A DNA stretch of 64,000 nt, taken from Acidobacteriota bacterium. GTDB taxonomy: Bacteria > Acidobacteriota > Vicinamibacteria > Vicinamibacterales > UBA2999. The notes beneath the pieces were generated by a model that saw only the letters and a program-made list of their open reading frames with translations, did not search any database and was not told where the DNA came from. This document shows, one piece after another, positions 8,040 to 15,448 of the stretch (position 1 is the first letter of the stretch; each line of letters opens with the position of its first letter). The translations under genes and the position numbers were made by a program. The DNA lies in NCBI GenBank assembly GCA_021730945.1, contig JAKFYH010000047.1, forward strand, positions 1 through 64,000. Direction: 5' to 3'.

Positions 8040-9222
8040 CGCCCGGCTTGTTCACCAGCTTGACCTCAATCTTGCGCGTGCGCTTGAGCGGATCGGGGTT
8101 GGAGGACGAGTAGCCCAGCACGTAGTAGTCGCTGGTTTCCGCGTCGATGCGCTTGAGCGCCTTCTCGAAGTTGTTCTGGTTCACCACGGCAATGCCGCCG
8201 GTTTCCTCGGCCAGCACGCGCAGGCTGTCCTGCGACTTGCGCACGTACTCGCCAAACTCCACCGGGTCGAGCTGCTCGTCGAGGTCGGTCCCCGCCACCA
8301 GGCCGCGCGGATCGATCGTGTAGAGCGTGGCGTTGGCGCGGTTGGCGGTGCGCGTCACCTCCGCCAGCTCGCGCGCCAGGTCGGCGTCGGCGAACTGCTG
8401 GCCGCTGAACTGCCCCTGCTGCTCCCGGCCTTCCTCGCGGGTCTGGCCGAAGCGGCCGCCAAACACCGGGTCTTCACCCAGCCGCGATTCGGCGAAGGGA
8501 TTGAAGTCGTAGCCGTTGCTGACCCAAATCACCGCCTTGCGGCGATTGTTGATCTTCTCCATCTGCGACAGCATGTCGTAGGCGGTGGAGAACGCGACGT
8601 GGGCGCGGTAGCGCACTTCGCTCGGGCCATCCGATCCCTCGGCACCCTGGATGATGTCGGACGGCTTCAAACCGCTGCCGGTAATCTTCTTGATCGACTC
8701 GTCCAGGACCTTGCGGTCGTAGGTGGGATCGATCGCCAGTGACGAAGGGCCGGTCGACACGATCGAGAACATGTCACCCTCGTGCACCAGTTCGCGCGAG
8801 ATCTTCTTGAACAGGTCGCGGATGCGGCCGGTGTTGCGGAAGTCCAGGTGCAGGTCGTCCACGATAATCAGGAAGATGCGCCCGGCGGTGTCGTTGCGCG
8901 GCCGCGACGGCGGCAGGATGATGCCTTCCTGCGCCGCCGGCGCCGGCGGCGCGGCCAGGTTATGGACCCGGCCGCCATGCACCAGGGTCAGGCCGGTGAT
9001 CTCCTGCTTCACGCCGTCTTCGAAAATCTCGAAGTCGCCCCGGGTCAGGTCGGCCACGAACTGATCCTGCGAGTTGCGCACGATCGCATCGGTCGTGACG
9101 TAATCGATGGCGACGCGAAACTGCGGCTGGCCGGCCGGCGCCGGCTGCGGCGCCTGGGCGCCAAGCGCCGTCGTCAGCGCCACGGTGGCAAGGGCGGCCA
9201 GGCGGTAGCTTGCGGTCTTCAT
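7984..9222 (-). CDS. VWFA-related acidobacterial domain secreted protein
   Basis: A 412-residue exported protein. A Sec signal peptide is visible at residues 1-21, ending in A-L-G-A-Q-A. It is followed by an F-R-V-A-I-D-Y-V-T-T-D strand, a D-F-E-I-F-E-D-G-V-K-Q segment and a von Willebrand A-like domain that opens with F-L-I-I-V-D-D-L-H-L-D-F rather than a canonical DxSxS MIDAS. This layout is typical of a family defined mainly from Acidobacteriota (VWFA-related acidobacterial domain) and is the best taxonomic marker in the window. Its role is unknown, probably adhesion or envelope interaction. The start at 9222 is chosen over an upstream ATG at 9348 because TATACT lies at 9229-9234 (minus strand) and because the signal peptide starts there. 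Confidence 0.88.
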   Translation of the reverse strand: MKTASYRLAALATVALTTALGAQAPQPAPAGQPQFRVAIDYVTTDAIVRNSQDQFVADLTRGDFEIFEDGVKQEITGLTLVHGGRVHNLAAPPAPAAQEGIILPPSRPRNDTAGRIFLIIVDDLHLDFRNTGRIRDLFKKISRELVHEGDMFSIVSTGPSSLAIDPTYDRKVLDESIKKITGSGLKPSDIIQGAEGSDGPSEVRYRAHVAFSTAYDMLSQMEKINNRRKAVIWVSNGYDFNPFAESRLGEDPVFGGRFGQTREEGREQQGQFSGQQFADADLARELAEVTRTANRANATLYTIDPRGLVAGTDLDEQLDPVEFGEYVRKSQDSLRVLAEETGGIAVVNQNNFEKALKRIDAETSDYYVLGYSSSNPDPLKRTRKIEVKLVNKPGVSVWSRTSYSLRQPPKAQ

Positions 9223-9334
9223 GTTGACAGTATAAGACGGGATTGGGGCTGGTGTGGCCGGGGCGGGCTGGTGGGCCGGGTGGGAAAATCGCCCAACCCA
9301 CCTGACCCGCCCCACCTGCCCTACAATTCCTCTT

Positions 9335-9793
9335 ATGCGCATCGCCATTGGCGCCGATCACGCCGGTTTCGAAATGAAACGTGACCTGGCGGGCTTTCTC
9401 GCCCAGGCCGGACACGAAGTGACTGACCTTGGAACCCACACGACCGCGCCGGTCGACTACCCCGATATTGCTGAGGCGGTGGCCCAGGCCATCCGCAACG
9501 GGCAGGCCGATCGCGGCGTGTTGCTCTGCGGCAGCGGCGCCGGCGCGGCGGTCGCCGCGTGCAAGTTCCCCGGCGTCCGGGCCGCCGTGTGCCACGACGC
9601 TTACTCGGCGCGGCAGGCGGTCGAGCATGACGATCTGAACGTCCTCTGCCTGGGATCGCGGGTGATTGGTCCGGCCCTGGCCCGCGTCCTCGCCGAAGCC
9701 TTCCTGGCCGCAAGTTTTTCGAGTGACGAACGGCACCTGCGGCGCCTCGCGAAGATCGATGCGATCGAGTCCCGCTATTCGCGGGAAGGCTAG
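9335..9793 (+). CDS. rpiB: Ribose-5-phosphate isomerase B
   Basis: A 152-residue RpiB/LacAB-type isomerase that interconverts ribose 5-phosphate and ribulose 5-phosphate in the non-oxidative pentose phosphate pathway. It shows the substrate motif G-A-D-H-A-G-F near residue 7, the catalytic cysteine in L-L-C-G-S-G at residue 65, and the R-Q-A-V-E-H-D-D-L-N-V-L-C-L-G-S-R-V motif. Length is normal. The ATG at 9335 lies 7 bases after TACAAT (9322-9327), with no ribosome-binding site. It diverges from the VWFA gene over a 112-bp region and overlaps the next convergent gene by 4 bases. Confidence 0.95.
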   Translation: MRIAIGADHAGFEMKRDLAGFLAQAGHEVTDLGTHTTAPVDYPDIAEAVAQAIRNGQADRGVLLCGSGAGAAVAACKFPGVRAAVCHDAYSARQAVEHDDLNVLCLGSRVIGPALARVLAEAFLAASFSSDERHLRRLAKIDAIESRYSREG

Positions 9794-10488
9794 CCGAGCA
9801 ATTCCTGGCGTAACGATTCGAAGAGGCCGTCAGCGCGCCGCACGCCCTCGAGGATGGCTTCCGGCGTCAACCACGAGTCCGGGTCGAGCGGTTCGGCGCG
9901 CGTCATCCAGTGCTCGCGATCGATGCCATCGGCGTGACGCTCGTGAATTCGCGCCGAGAGCTCGGAATAGCGCGCCCGCAGCCGAGTGGCAATCTCCCGC
10001 CCCACCAGTTCTTCGAGCAGGCCATGCACATGGCGCGGCGCCGGTGGCGCGTCTTCATCAGCGCTAAAGTCGTTGGCGATCGCTTCGACCACCAGCGGCT
10101 CGGCACGATCCTCGGGTGACTCGGTGGTCGCGGCATCCACCGGCGCGATGGGTGCCGGCGGCGCCGCCTCGGCCCGCGGCGGCCTGGACTGCGAGTCGCG
10201 CGGCCGCTGCCGGCGGCCTTCCGGCTGGCGCGGCCGGGCCGGGGCCTCGTCTTCCGGCGTCATCACCTCGCTCAGCGCGAGAATGGCCGGCCAGTCGAAA
10301 TCAATTTCCGGATGCTGGTCTTCGATGGTCCGGATGGCCTCTTCGTCAAGCGCCGAGCGGCCAAGGATGATGCTGGGAGCGGTCCGATACCAATAGAGCA
10401 GCTTGGGCCGATCACCCGGGCGGTCGGCATGCAGCAGGTAGGTATTCTCGGTACCGCGACGGTCGCGGGTCAGTCGCAGAAATGGCAC
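9790..10488 (-). CDS. Hypothetical protein with Pro/Arg-rich linker
   Basis: A 232-residue protein I cannot assign. An N-terminal region of about 95 residues (R-G-T-E-N-T-Y-L-L-H, L-L-Y-W-Y-R-T-A-P) looks folded. Then comes a Pro, Arg, Ala-rich linker at about 95-150, and a helical C-terminal region with H-V-H-G-L-L-E-E-L-V-G and R-A-R-Y-S-E-L-S-A-R-I. It starts 10 bases after the stop of the nuclease-like gene on the same strand, so the two are probably cotranscribed. Confidence 0.65.
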   Translation of the reverse strand: MPFLRLTRDRRGTENTYLLHADRPGDRPKLLYWYRTAPSIILGRSALDEEAIRTIEDQHPEIDFDWPAILALSEVMTPEDEAPARPRQPEGRRQRPRDSQSRPPRAEAAPPAPIAPVDAATTESPEDRAEPLVVEAIANDFSADEDAPPAPRHVHGLLEELVGREIATRLRARYSELSARIHERHADGIDREHWMTRAEPLDPDSWLTPEAILEGVRRADGLFESLRQELLG

Positions 10489-10498
10489 GAACCCACCT

Positions 10499-11170
10499 CT
10501 AGCGCCGCTTCTTGGCCGGCTTGGCGGGCTTGGCCGGCTTGCCCTTCTTGGCGGCCTTGGCCGGCTTGGCCTTGGCGGCGGGCTTCGGCTTGCTCTTCGC
10601 CTTCGCTGCCGGCTTGGCGGCCTTGGCGGCCGGCTTGGCTTTCGCGGCCGGCTTGGACTTGGCCACCGGCTTAACCGCGGCTTTGGCCGCGGGCTTGGCC
10701 TTGATCACGGGTTTGGACGGTGAGCTGACCTTGACGACCGGCGCGTCAGGCGACCGGTAGATCATCGTGAATCGCACCTGATCGTAGGTCGTGTGAAACG
10801 TCCAGAGCTCGGCGATGGGAATGCTGTACTCGGCACACAGCCGGCGGGCGGTATCCACCGACGTCGGCGGCACGTATAAGTGCAATGGCACCTTCAACTT
10901 ACAAAAGACGCCCCATTCGGCCCGCGCCTCGAGCGCGTTCACCGATTCGCCGGTCTCCACTTCAATGGTCCCCAGCAGCTTCTTGCCACCCTCGGTCAAC
11001 AGCAGCAGGTCTGGATAGACCACAAGCTCGCCAACCGTCACCGACTGGTTCAGCTCGTTGCCGGGGTTCATGATGACTTCGTTCTTACGCTTGTAGCGGG
11101 CCTGCAGCAGGCGAATAACCCGATCGTGCTCGAGTTGCTCGCGCACCGGGCGAGTGAGAATCGGGCTCAC
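10499..11170 (-). CDS. Predicted PD-(D/E)XK-fold protein with histone H1-like tail
   Basis: A 223-residue two-part protein. Residues 1-145 hold V-Y-P-D-L-L-L-L (Asp54), then G-T-I-E-V-E-T (Glu70, Glu72), which matches the spacing of a PD-(D/E)XK nuclease core with Glu in place of the usual Lys, as in BamHI-like enzymes. Trp86 and a following hydrophobic strand fit the fold. Residues about 155-223 are lysine, alanine, proline repeats (A-K-P-A-A-K-A type) like bacterial histone H1-like tails, expected to bind DNA without sequence preference. Nuclease activity is inference. The GTG start at 11170 is chosen because the further upstream region reads as non-coding. It is likely cotranscribed with the gene at 9790. 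Confidence 0.72.
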   Translation of the reverse strand: MSPILTRPVREQLEHDRVIRLLQARYKRKNEVIMNPGNELNQSVTVGELVVYPDLLLLTEGGKKLLGTIEVETGESVNALEARAEWGVFCKLKVPLHLYVPPTSVDTARRLCAEYSIPIAELWTFHTTYDQVRFTMIYRSPDAPVVKVSSPSKPVIKAKPAAKAAVKPVAKSKPAAKAKPAAKAAKPAAKAKSKPKPAAKAKPAKAAKKGKPAKPAKPAKKRR

Positions 11171-11265
11171 TGGTGGACCGTCCGTTCGGTATGGAAAGGG
11201 GCCGTGCTTCGCAAAAGTCACGGCACTATAACACGCGGCCCCGGCGGCCCGGCTAGAATGGACGG

Positions 11266-11379
11266 ATGTTCCTTCACGGAATTGCGTTTCTCGTCGCACC
11301 GGCCACAGCCGGGACCGGCAGGGCCCGGTCCACCTGGCCCCCCGCCCCGGCCCCGCTTCCGACCGGTGTCAGGCCATGA
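11266..11379 (+). CDS. Leader ORF overlapping the arginase start
   Basis: A 37-codon ORF begins at the ATG at 11266, 6 bases after TAGAAT (11254-11259). Its TGA stop at 11377-11379 overlaps the arginase ATG at 11376-11378 as ATGA. Arginase has only a weak ribosome-binding site of its own (TCAGG), so translational coupling is plausible. The predicted peptide starts M-F-L-H-G-I-A-F-L-V-A and includes three arginines, at positions 19, 21 and 36. It may be a real leader peptide or just a fortuitous ORF in the arginase leader. Confidence 0.4.
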   Translation: MFLHGIAFLVAPATAGTGRARSTWPPAPAPLPTGVRP

Positions 11380-12284
11380 GGGCCGTGCATCTGATCGGCG
11401 TACCGCTCGACCTGGGCGGCAACCGGCGTGGCACCGACATGGGACCGTCGGCGTTTCGCATTGCCGGCCTGCGCGAGCAGCTGGCGGCGCTGGGGTTGGC
11501 GGTGACCGACAAGGGCGACGTCCCGTCGCCGATTCCAGAACGCAAGGGCCCCGGCGACCCCAGCAAGCGCTACGTCAAGGAGATCGCGCGGGTGTGCCAA
11601 CGCCTCTTCCAGATGTCGCTGGCCTCGCTCGAGGATGGCGCCACGCCGATTGCCCTGGGGGGCGACCACAGCCTGGCGGCCGGCTCGGTGGCGGCGGCGG
11701 CGGTTCACGCCCGGCGCCGGAACAAGCCACTCGGCCTGATCTGGGTGGATGCGCACGGCGACATGAACAGTCCGGCATCCACCGGTTCGGGCAATGTCCA
11801 CGGCATGCCGCTGGCCGCGCTGCTGGGCGGCGCGCCATCCGAGCTGGCGCATTTTGCCGGTGACGCCCCGGCCGTCCAGGCCCGGCACACAGTGCTGGTG
11901 GGGATTCGCAACCTCGACGATCGCGAAAAAGAGATCGTGCGCGCGGCCAAGGTACACGTCTTCACCATGAAGGAGATCGATCGGCTGGGCATTGCCGAGG
12001 TCATGGAGCGCGCCATCGCGATCGCATCACGGGGGACCGGCGGCTTTCACGTCTCGTACGACCTCGATGCCTGCGACCCCACGGTGGCGCCTGGCGTCGG
12101 CACGCCGGTCAAAGGCGGCCTCAGCTACCGCGAGGCGCACGTGGTGATGGAGATGATCGCCGAGTCGGGCCGGTTGACCTCGTTCGACCTGGTCGAAGTC
12201 AATCCCGCGCTCGACGTGCGCAACACCACAGCCGAATTCGCCACCGAACTGGCGTTGTCGGCGCTCGGCAAGAGAATCTTGTAA
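11376..12284 (+). CDS. rocF: Arginase
   Basis: A 302-residue ureohydrolase that would hydrolyse L-arginine to ornithine and urea with a binuclear manganese centre. Visible metal motifs are G-G-D-H-S (His98), D-A-H-G-D (Asp125, His127, Asp129) and S-Y-D-L-D-A-C-D-P (Asp229, Asp231). These and the N-terminal V-P-L-D-L-G-G-N-R-R-G segment favour arginase over agmatinase. Length is normal for a bacterial arginase. No urease or ornithine genes are nearby. Expression may be coupled to the short leader ORF that overlaps its start codon. Confidence 0.93.
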   Translation: MRAVHLIGVPLDLGGNRRGTDMGPSAFRIAGLREQLAALGLAVTDKGDVPSPIPERKGPGDPSKRYVKEIARVCQRLFQMSLASLEDGATPIALGGDHSLAAGSVAAAAVHARRRNKPLGLIWVDAHGDMNSPASTGSGNVHGMPLAALLGGAPSELAHFAGDAPAVQARHTVLVGIRNLDDREKEIVRAAKVHVFTMKEIDRLGIAEVMERAIAIASRGTGGFHVSYDLDACDPTVAPGVGTPVKGGLSYREAHVVMEMIAESGRLTSFDLVEVNPALDVRNTTAEFATELALSALGKRIL

Positions 12285-12294
12285 CGGAGCTGTT

Positions 12295-12699
12295 CTAGGA
12301 GGCGGCGATGCGGCCGAAGCCGCTCTGGTTGCCCTTCGACTCCTCGAGCATGTCTTCGAGGGTGTCCATGAGCATGACCAGCGAGTAGGGCTTTTCGACC
12401 AGCCGGGTGTTGGGGCGGAGCGTTTCGAGGTCGGCCGATTCCGAGCGCAGGCCTGAGAAGATGATTACCGGCACGCCGGCCGGGAGCGACACCACCACTT
12501 CTCGACCGGAACCGCGCCGCAGGCGAAGATCGACAATGGCAGCGGCCGGCCGATGGGTCTTGATCGCGTCGAGGCCCTCGTCTGCTGTTTCGGCGGTCAC
12601 AACGGTGTACTGCCGCATCTGCAGGAACTTGACGAGCGGCTGGCGGACGGCGCTGTCGTCCTCGACCACCAAGACCACGGGCGACACTTCTCTAACCAC
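12295..12699 (-). CDS. Stand-alone response regulator receiver protein
   Basis: A 134-residue single-domain receiver. The acidic pocket E-D-D is at residues 13-15, the phosphoacceptor is Asp57 in I-V-D-L-R-L, a Ser lies in I-I-F-S-G, and the conserved Lys is in V-E-K-P-Y. There is no output domain, so it acts through protein contacts like CheY or passes phosphate in a relay. No kinase gene adjoins it. The GTG start at 12699 lies 6 bases from a GATAAT -10 element (12706-12711, minus strand), consistent with a leaderless mRNA. Confidence 0.9.
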   Translation of the reverse strand: MVREVSPVVLVVEDDSAVRQPLVKFLQMRQYTVVTAETADEGLDAIKTHRPAAAIVDLRLRRGSGREVVVSLPAGVPVIIFSGLRSESADLETLRPNTRLVEKPYSLVMLMDTLEDMLEESKGNQSGFGRIAAS

Positions 12700-12803
12700 G
12701 GCGGAATTATCGTTCTATAGCCAAGGGAACGCCAGAGGGTAGTGGTAGGACATCGCAGTCCGGAATGTGCGTTTAACGGACTGAGGCGACATGGCGCCGG
12801 TAT

Positions 12804-13301
12804 TCAGCGCCGCGCGCGAATCTGTTTCTCATGATGACGGGTGTGAATCAGATGAAACCGCATCCACTGGTCGACGGTGAATGCGCCCAGGATCGGGTGG
12901 TCCAGCATCCGGCCGGTGCCAAGCGCCGCCCGCGTGCGAACCGCCGCATCGTCCAACCACTGCAGATCGCGGGTAACTGCGGCGAGGACCGCGGGCAACG
13001 CGACGCCGCCGATCGGCACGATGTGCTTCGGTGCCGTGCGTCCTTCGGGAAAGCGGCCCAGGTTCACGACGACAAAGGTCTGGATGACTTGCTTGACGCT
13101 GGGAGTGGTCGCCAGTGGCGCGCCCTTTTCGAGGCAGCGTTCGAACCCCTTCGCGGTCCCGGAGTAGGCGCGCTGCAAGTGTTCGACGATTTCCACCACC
13201 GACCAGCGATCGCCGTGACGCCTGGCCGCTGATTCCTCGGAAACACCATCGGTCGCGTCCCGGATCACCGCGAGGCACCTATCCAGGTAGGGGCTGACCA
13301 T
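12804..13301 (-). CDS. DinB-like four-helix protein
   Basis: A 165-residue protein with the DinB/DUF1569-type four-helix layout. A His in V-V-E-I-V-E-H-L-Q-R, a mid-protein region, and a C-terminal F-H-L-I-H-T-R-H-H-E motif give the usual three-histidine metal site. Family members include thiol transferases and metal-dependent hydrolases, but most have no known function. The ATG at 13301 is chosen over an upstream start because a TACACT -10 element lies at 13308-13313 on the minus strand. The gene diverges from tRNA-Lys. Confidence 0.82.
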   Translation of the reverse strand: MVSPYLDRCLAVIRDATDGVSEESAARRHGDRWSVVEIVEHLQRAYSGTAKGFERCLEKGAPLATTPSVKQVIQTFVVVNLGRFPEGRTAPKHIVPIGGVALPAVLAAVTRDLQWLDDAAVRTRAALGTGRMLDHPILGAFTVDQWMRFHLIHTRHHEKQIRARR

Positions 13302-13326
13302 TCCCCAAGTGTACAATGGGAGATTC

Positions 13327-13401
13327 GGGCCGGTAGCTCAGTGGTAGAGCATCTGACTTTTAATCAGGTGGTCGTGGGTTCGATCCCCACCCGGCCCACC
13401 A
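13327..13401 (+). tRNA. tRNA-Lys (anticodon TTT)
   Basis: Complete cloverleaf. The acceptor stem GGGCCGG (13327-13333) pairs fully with CCGGCCC (13391-13397). The anticodon loop C-T-T-T-T-A-A gives anticodon TTT, read as Lys. The T-arm carries GTTCGATCC, and CCA is encoded at 13399-13401. Confidence 0.97.
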
Positions 13402-13439
13402 GCGTCAGCACTGGGCGGCACCCTGTCCGGGGGCGCGTG

Positions 13440-13787
13440 TTACACCTGCCGAATTAATCCAAAGGTCACTCCCGCCGGGTCGCGCAACACTGCCATGGTG
13501 TCGCCATCGGGCAGCGTGGTCGCGGGGACGACGACTTGAGCGCCGAGGGTGACGGCCTGGGCCACTGATTGCTCGACGTCGGGCACACCAATGAACAACT
13601 GAACGAAGCTCGGCGCGTCCGGCGGCGCCGGCCAGAGGCCGCCAGGGAGACCGCCGCCGGTCCCAACCTGCCGGTAGCCCATGGCGTTTTTCGCGGTGAC
13701 CGTCCAGCCAAATAGCGACTTATAGAACGCCGCGACCTCATCCGGCCGGTTCGAAACGATTTGCCACTGCGTGACGGGAGCGACCAT
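13440..13787 (-). CDS. VOC (glyoxalase/bleomycin-resistance) family protein
   Basis: A 115-residue one-domain VOC protein with a beta-alpha-beta-beta-beta repeat: V-A-A-F-Y-K-S-L-F-G-W-T-V at residues 18-30 and D-T-M-A-V-L-R-D-P-A-G-V-T-F-G-L near the end, ending V-T-F-G-L-I-R-Q-V. These proteins bind metals or small molecules; the substrate cannot be told. It starts inside the 3' end of the HTH gene on the same strand (50-base overlap), so the two are probably cotranscribed and may be translationally coupled. Confidence 0.88.
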   Translation of the reverse strand: MVAPVTQWQIVSNRPDEVAAFYKSLFGWTVTAKNAMGYRQVGTGGGLPGGLWPAPPDAPSFVQLFIGVPDVEQSVAQAVTLGAQVVVPATTLPDGDTMAVLRDPAGVTFGLIRQV

Positions 13788-14193
13788 GTTTCTGTTCTCC
13801 TGGTTGGGTGAGCTGCCATTGCTGCGTGGACGGCATGCGCAGCCGGGCGGCGCACAACAGTGAGTGGATGGCGATGTTGACCCGATCGACGGGAATGCCG
13901 GCGATGGTGGCCAGCCAGCGCGAGTTGGGCCGAAACGATGCGCGGCCGATGCCGGAGACCACGGCGGCGGCGTCCTCGCGCGCGACCATGGCCGCGATCT
14001 CCGATTGCGAGAGACCCAGTCGCGGCCCGAGCGACTTAATGGTTCGCTCCTGCACGGGCCGCGTGCCGGCCAATAGCCGCGAGACGGTGGCGTGACTCAC
14101 CGCCAAGGTTCGCGCGAAACCGCGGCGTGAATATCGAGGGTTCTTGAGCCGTCGGCGGTCGAGTTCAGCGGCGAGCGCTTCGCGGAATCGCAC
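13738..14193 (-). CDS. HTH-domain DNA-binding protein
   Basis: A 151-residue protein with an N-terminal HTH: Y-S-R-R-G-F-A-R-T-L-A-V-S-H-A-T-V-S-R-L-L-A-G at about residues 20-43, close to lambda repressor-like (XRE) and TIGR02147-type regulators. The rest is helical and less clear; the final residues lie in the region overlapping the VOC gene. The GTG at 14193 starts the clearly coded part. It may regulate the VOC gene, but no operator is evident. Confidence 0.65.
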   Translation of the reverse strand: MRFREALAAELDRRRLKNPRYSRRGFARTLAVSHATVSRLLAGTRPVQERTIKSLGPRLGLSQSEIAAMVAREDAAAVVSGIGRASFRPNSRWLATIAGIPVDRVNIAIHSLLCAARLRMPSTQQWQLTQPGEQKHGRSRHAVANRFEPAG

Positions 14194-14284
14194 GCCGCAT
14201 CGTAACGCGGTCGCGCACCGCGCGGTGGCGGAGCCAAGGCGAAACTGGTGCAACCCCTACCCGCCGGCCGACCCAGGAGGGCTA

Positions 14285-14293
14285 TGCTATAAT
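14285..14293 (+). promoter_or_regulatory. Extended -10 promoter of tRNA-Glu
   Basis: TGCTATAAT is a perfect extended -10 (TGn-TATAAT, hexamer at 14288-14293), 19 bases before the tRNA-Glu gene. I see no convincing -35, as is usual for extended -10 promoters. Confidence 0.8.
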
Positions 14294-14312
14294 TCGTTGT
14301 TTCTCACCACGC

Positions 14313-14388
14313 GTCCCCGTCGTCCAGAGGCCTAGGACGTGGCCCTTTCAAGGCTAAAACACGGGTTCGAATCCCGTCGGGGACGCCA
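14313..14388 (+). tRNA. tRNA-Glu (anticodon TTC)
   Basis: Acceptor stem GTCCCCG (14313-14319) pairs with CGGGGAC (14378-14384). The anticodon loop CTTTCAA gives TTC, read as Glu. The T-arm carries GGTTCGAATCC and CCA is encoded at 14386-14388. Its 3' end is duplicated at 16233-16246, so this gene looks like the integration site of the island that follows. Confidence 0.97.
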
Positions 14389-14423
14389 TCCCTTCCTGGT
14401 CTATACCGGAGACATGGGTAACA
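14377..14423. repeat. Left copy of imperfect direct repeat (att-like, tRNA-Glu 3' end)
   Basis: This segment runs from the last 12 bases of tRNA-Glu (TCGGGGACGCCA) through TCCCTT into CCGGAGACATGGGTAAC. A close copy lies at 16233-16280, with one C/T change in the tRNA part and a few changes in the middle. The right part is also an IS481-type terminal repeat. The tRNA part is not IS sequence and is most simply read as an integration target duplication. Confidence 0.55.
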
Positions 14424-15255
14424 GCTCATTCCGGAGACATGGGTAACACTTTCGGCCGAAACGGGTTCTCGATCGGCTCCAGACGGCACGTCTCGTCATC
14501 AAAATACCCCAAGTCGTAGTCCATAAAGCTGACGAGCCAGATGTGCTCGCTGACCTGGGCCACGCCGACCTTCTGGCCGGCAACGACCGTACTTAAATTC
14601 ACTTTTCGCTTCTCGTAGCAGATGCGTCCGCACGTGGTGACGATGGCCGTCCAGTCGTGCAGGGGATACTCGAGCTCCACGAGCCCCGCATACGGGCGCG
14701 ACGACGGTCGGTAGTCGTCCGCCGGCACGCGCATGTCCAAGGCGTGATGTGGGCGCTCGTCGTTGTAGCGCGCAAGGAAGGTGTCGAAGCGCGCTTGCTG
14801 CTGCAGGAAATTGGGCGAGGCTCGGGGCCTCCTTCGTCGAGGTGAGCGCCTCGCAGCGCAGCAAATAGCGCGACGCGAAATCGGTAATCGTCAGCGGAAA
14901 ACAGTACCGCCGATCGGTGAGCATGAATTCGCCTTTGAAATCCGCGCACCACAGCTCATTGGGCTGCAGGGGCCGCGAGAGTGCGGTACCGCGTGCCGAT
15001 ACGGCCGCCGACTCCGATCGGTCAGTCCCAGCGCGCCGTGCTCCTGATACCGCTCGAAAATCTTGTAGCCGGTCTTCCGGGAAATCCCGAATTCCTTGCA
15101 CAACCCGGCCATTTGCTCGCCGTCTAACAGCCGGGCCACGAACCGAAGACGTTCATCCTCCACCTGACACTCCTTCCACGGCATTGCCGGCCCCCTTTCC
15201 AGGGGCGAAGTGTCACCTATGTCTCCGGAATGAAGTGTTACCTGTGTCTCGGGTT
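14403..15255 (-). mobile_element. Decayed IS481-family element with doubled terminal repeats
   Basis: Both ends carry two copies of an IS481-type terminal repeat (core CCGGAGACATGGGTAAC). Left copies are at 14403-14423 and 14428-14450; right copies, inverted, are at 15209-15231 and 15234-15255. The inside is a deleted transposase. The doubled ends suggest that one element inserted into, or recombined with, the end of a relative. Confidence 0.8.
14437..15184 (-). pseudogene. IS481-type transposase, deleted and frameshifted
   Basis: Three minus-strand pieces match successive parts of an IS481-type transposase of about 400 residues. From 15184 runs the HTH part (L-C-K-E-F-G-I-S-R-K-T-G-Y-K, D-R-S-R-R-P-Y-R-H-A). 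In another frame near 14830-15000 is the catalytic start (L-W-C-A-D-F-K-G-E-F-M-L, T-D-F-A-S-R-Y-L-L). From about 14770 to 14437 is the C-terminal part (R-P-Y-A-G-L-V-E-L, V-S-F-M-D-Y-D-L-G-Y-F-D-D-E). The linker and the part with the second catalytic Asp are deleted, and two frame changes are needed, so it is inactive. The nearest ancestral start is M-P-W-K-E-C at 15184. Confidence 0.82.
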
Positions 15256-15447
15256 ACTCACCTGAGCACACTTGGCCGGCGCTAAGTATCTGAAAAGCGG
15301 TGCGGTTACGGCGGTTCGATTAAACCGTTCTCCGTCGCACGCGAGCCCCTCCGGGAAGAACAGCTGCTGCTGCAGCCGCTGCTTGTAGTCGAGCGACGCC
15401 TGCACCCAGAGGTGCGCTGGAAGCGAACCGGCCGCGACGACGAGCCG
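15256..15447 (-). pseudogene. C-terminal remnant of a serine recombinase
   Basis: An open minus-strand frame of about 64 codons has no start codon and reads A-S-L-D-Y-K-Q-R-L-Q-Q, then L-F-F-P-E-G-L, then F-N-R-T-A-V-T-A-P-L-F. This is the tail signature often seen at the C-terminus of large serine recombinases. It begins just past the vapC stop codon and ends at the IS481-type repeat. It fits the loss of an integration gene from this island. The match is from memory of the family, not from a search. Confidence 0.55.
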
Positions 15448-15448
15448 G

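Noticed and set aside
11376-12284. Agmatinase or formiminoglutamase (hutG) as the identity of the ureohydrolase
   Set aside because: The gene lies 20 kb from the hut genes and its N-terminal and metal motifs fit arginase better.
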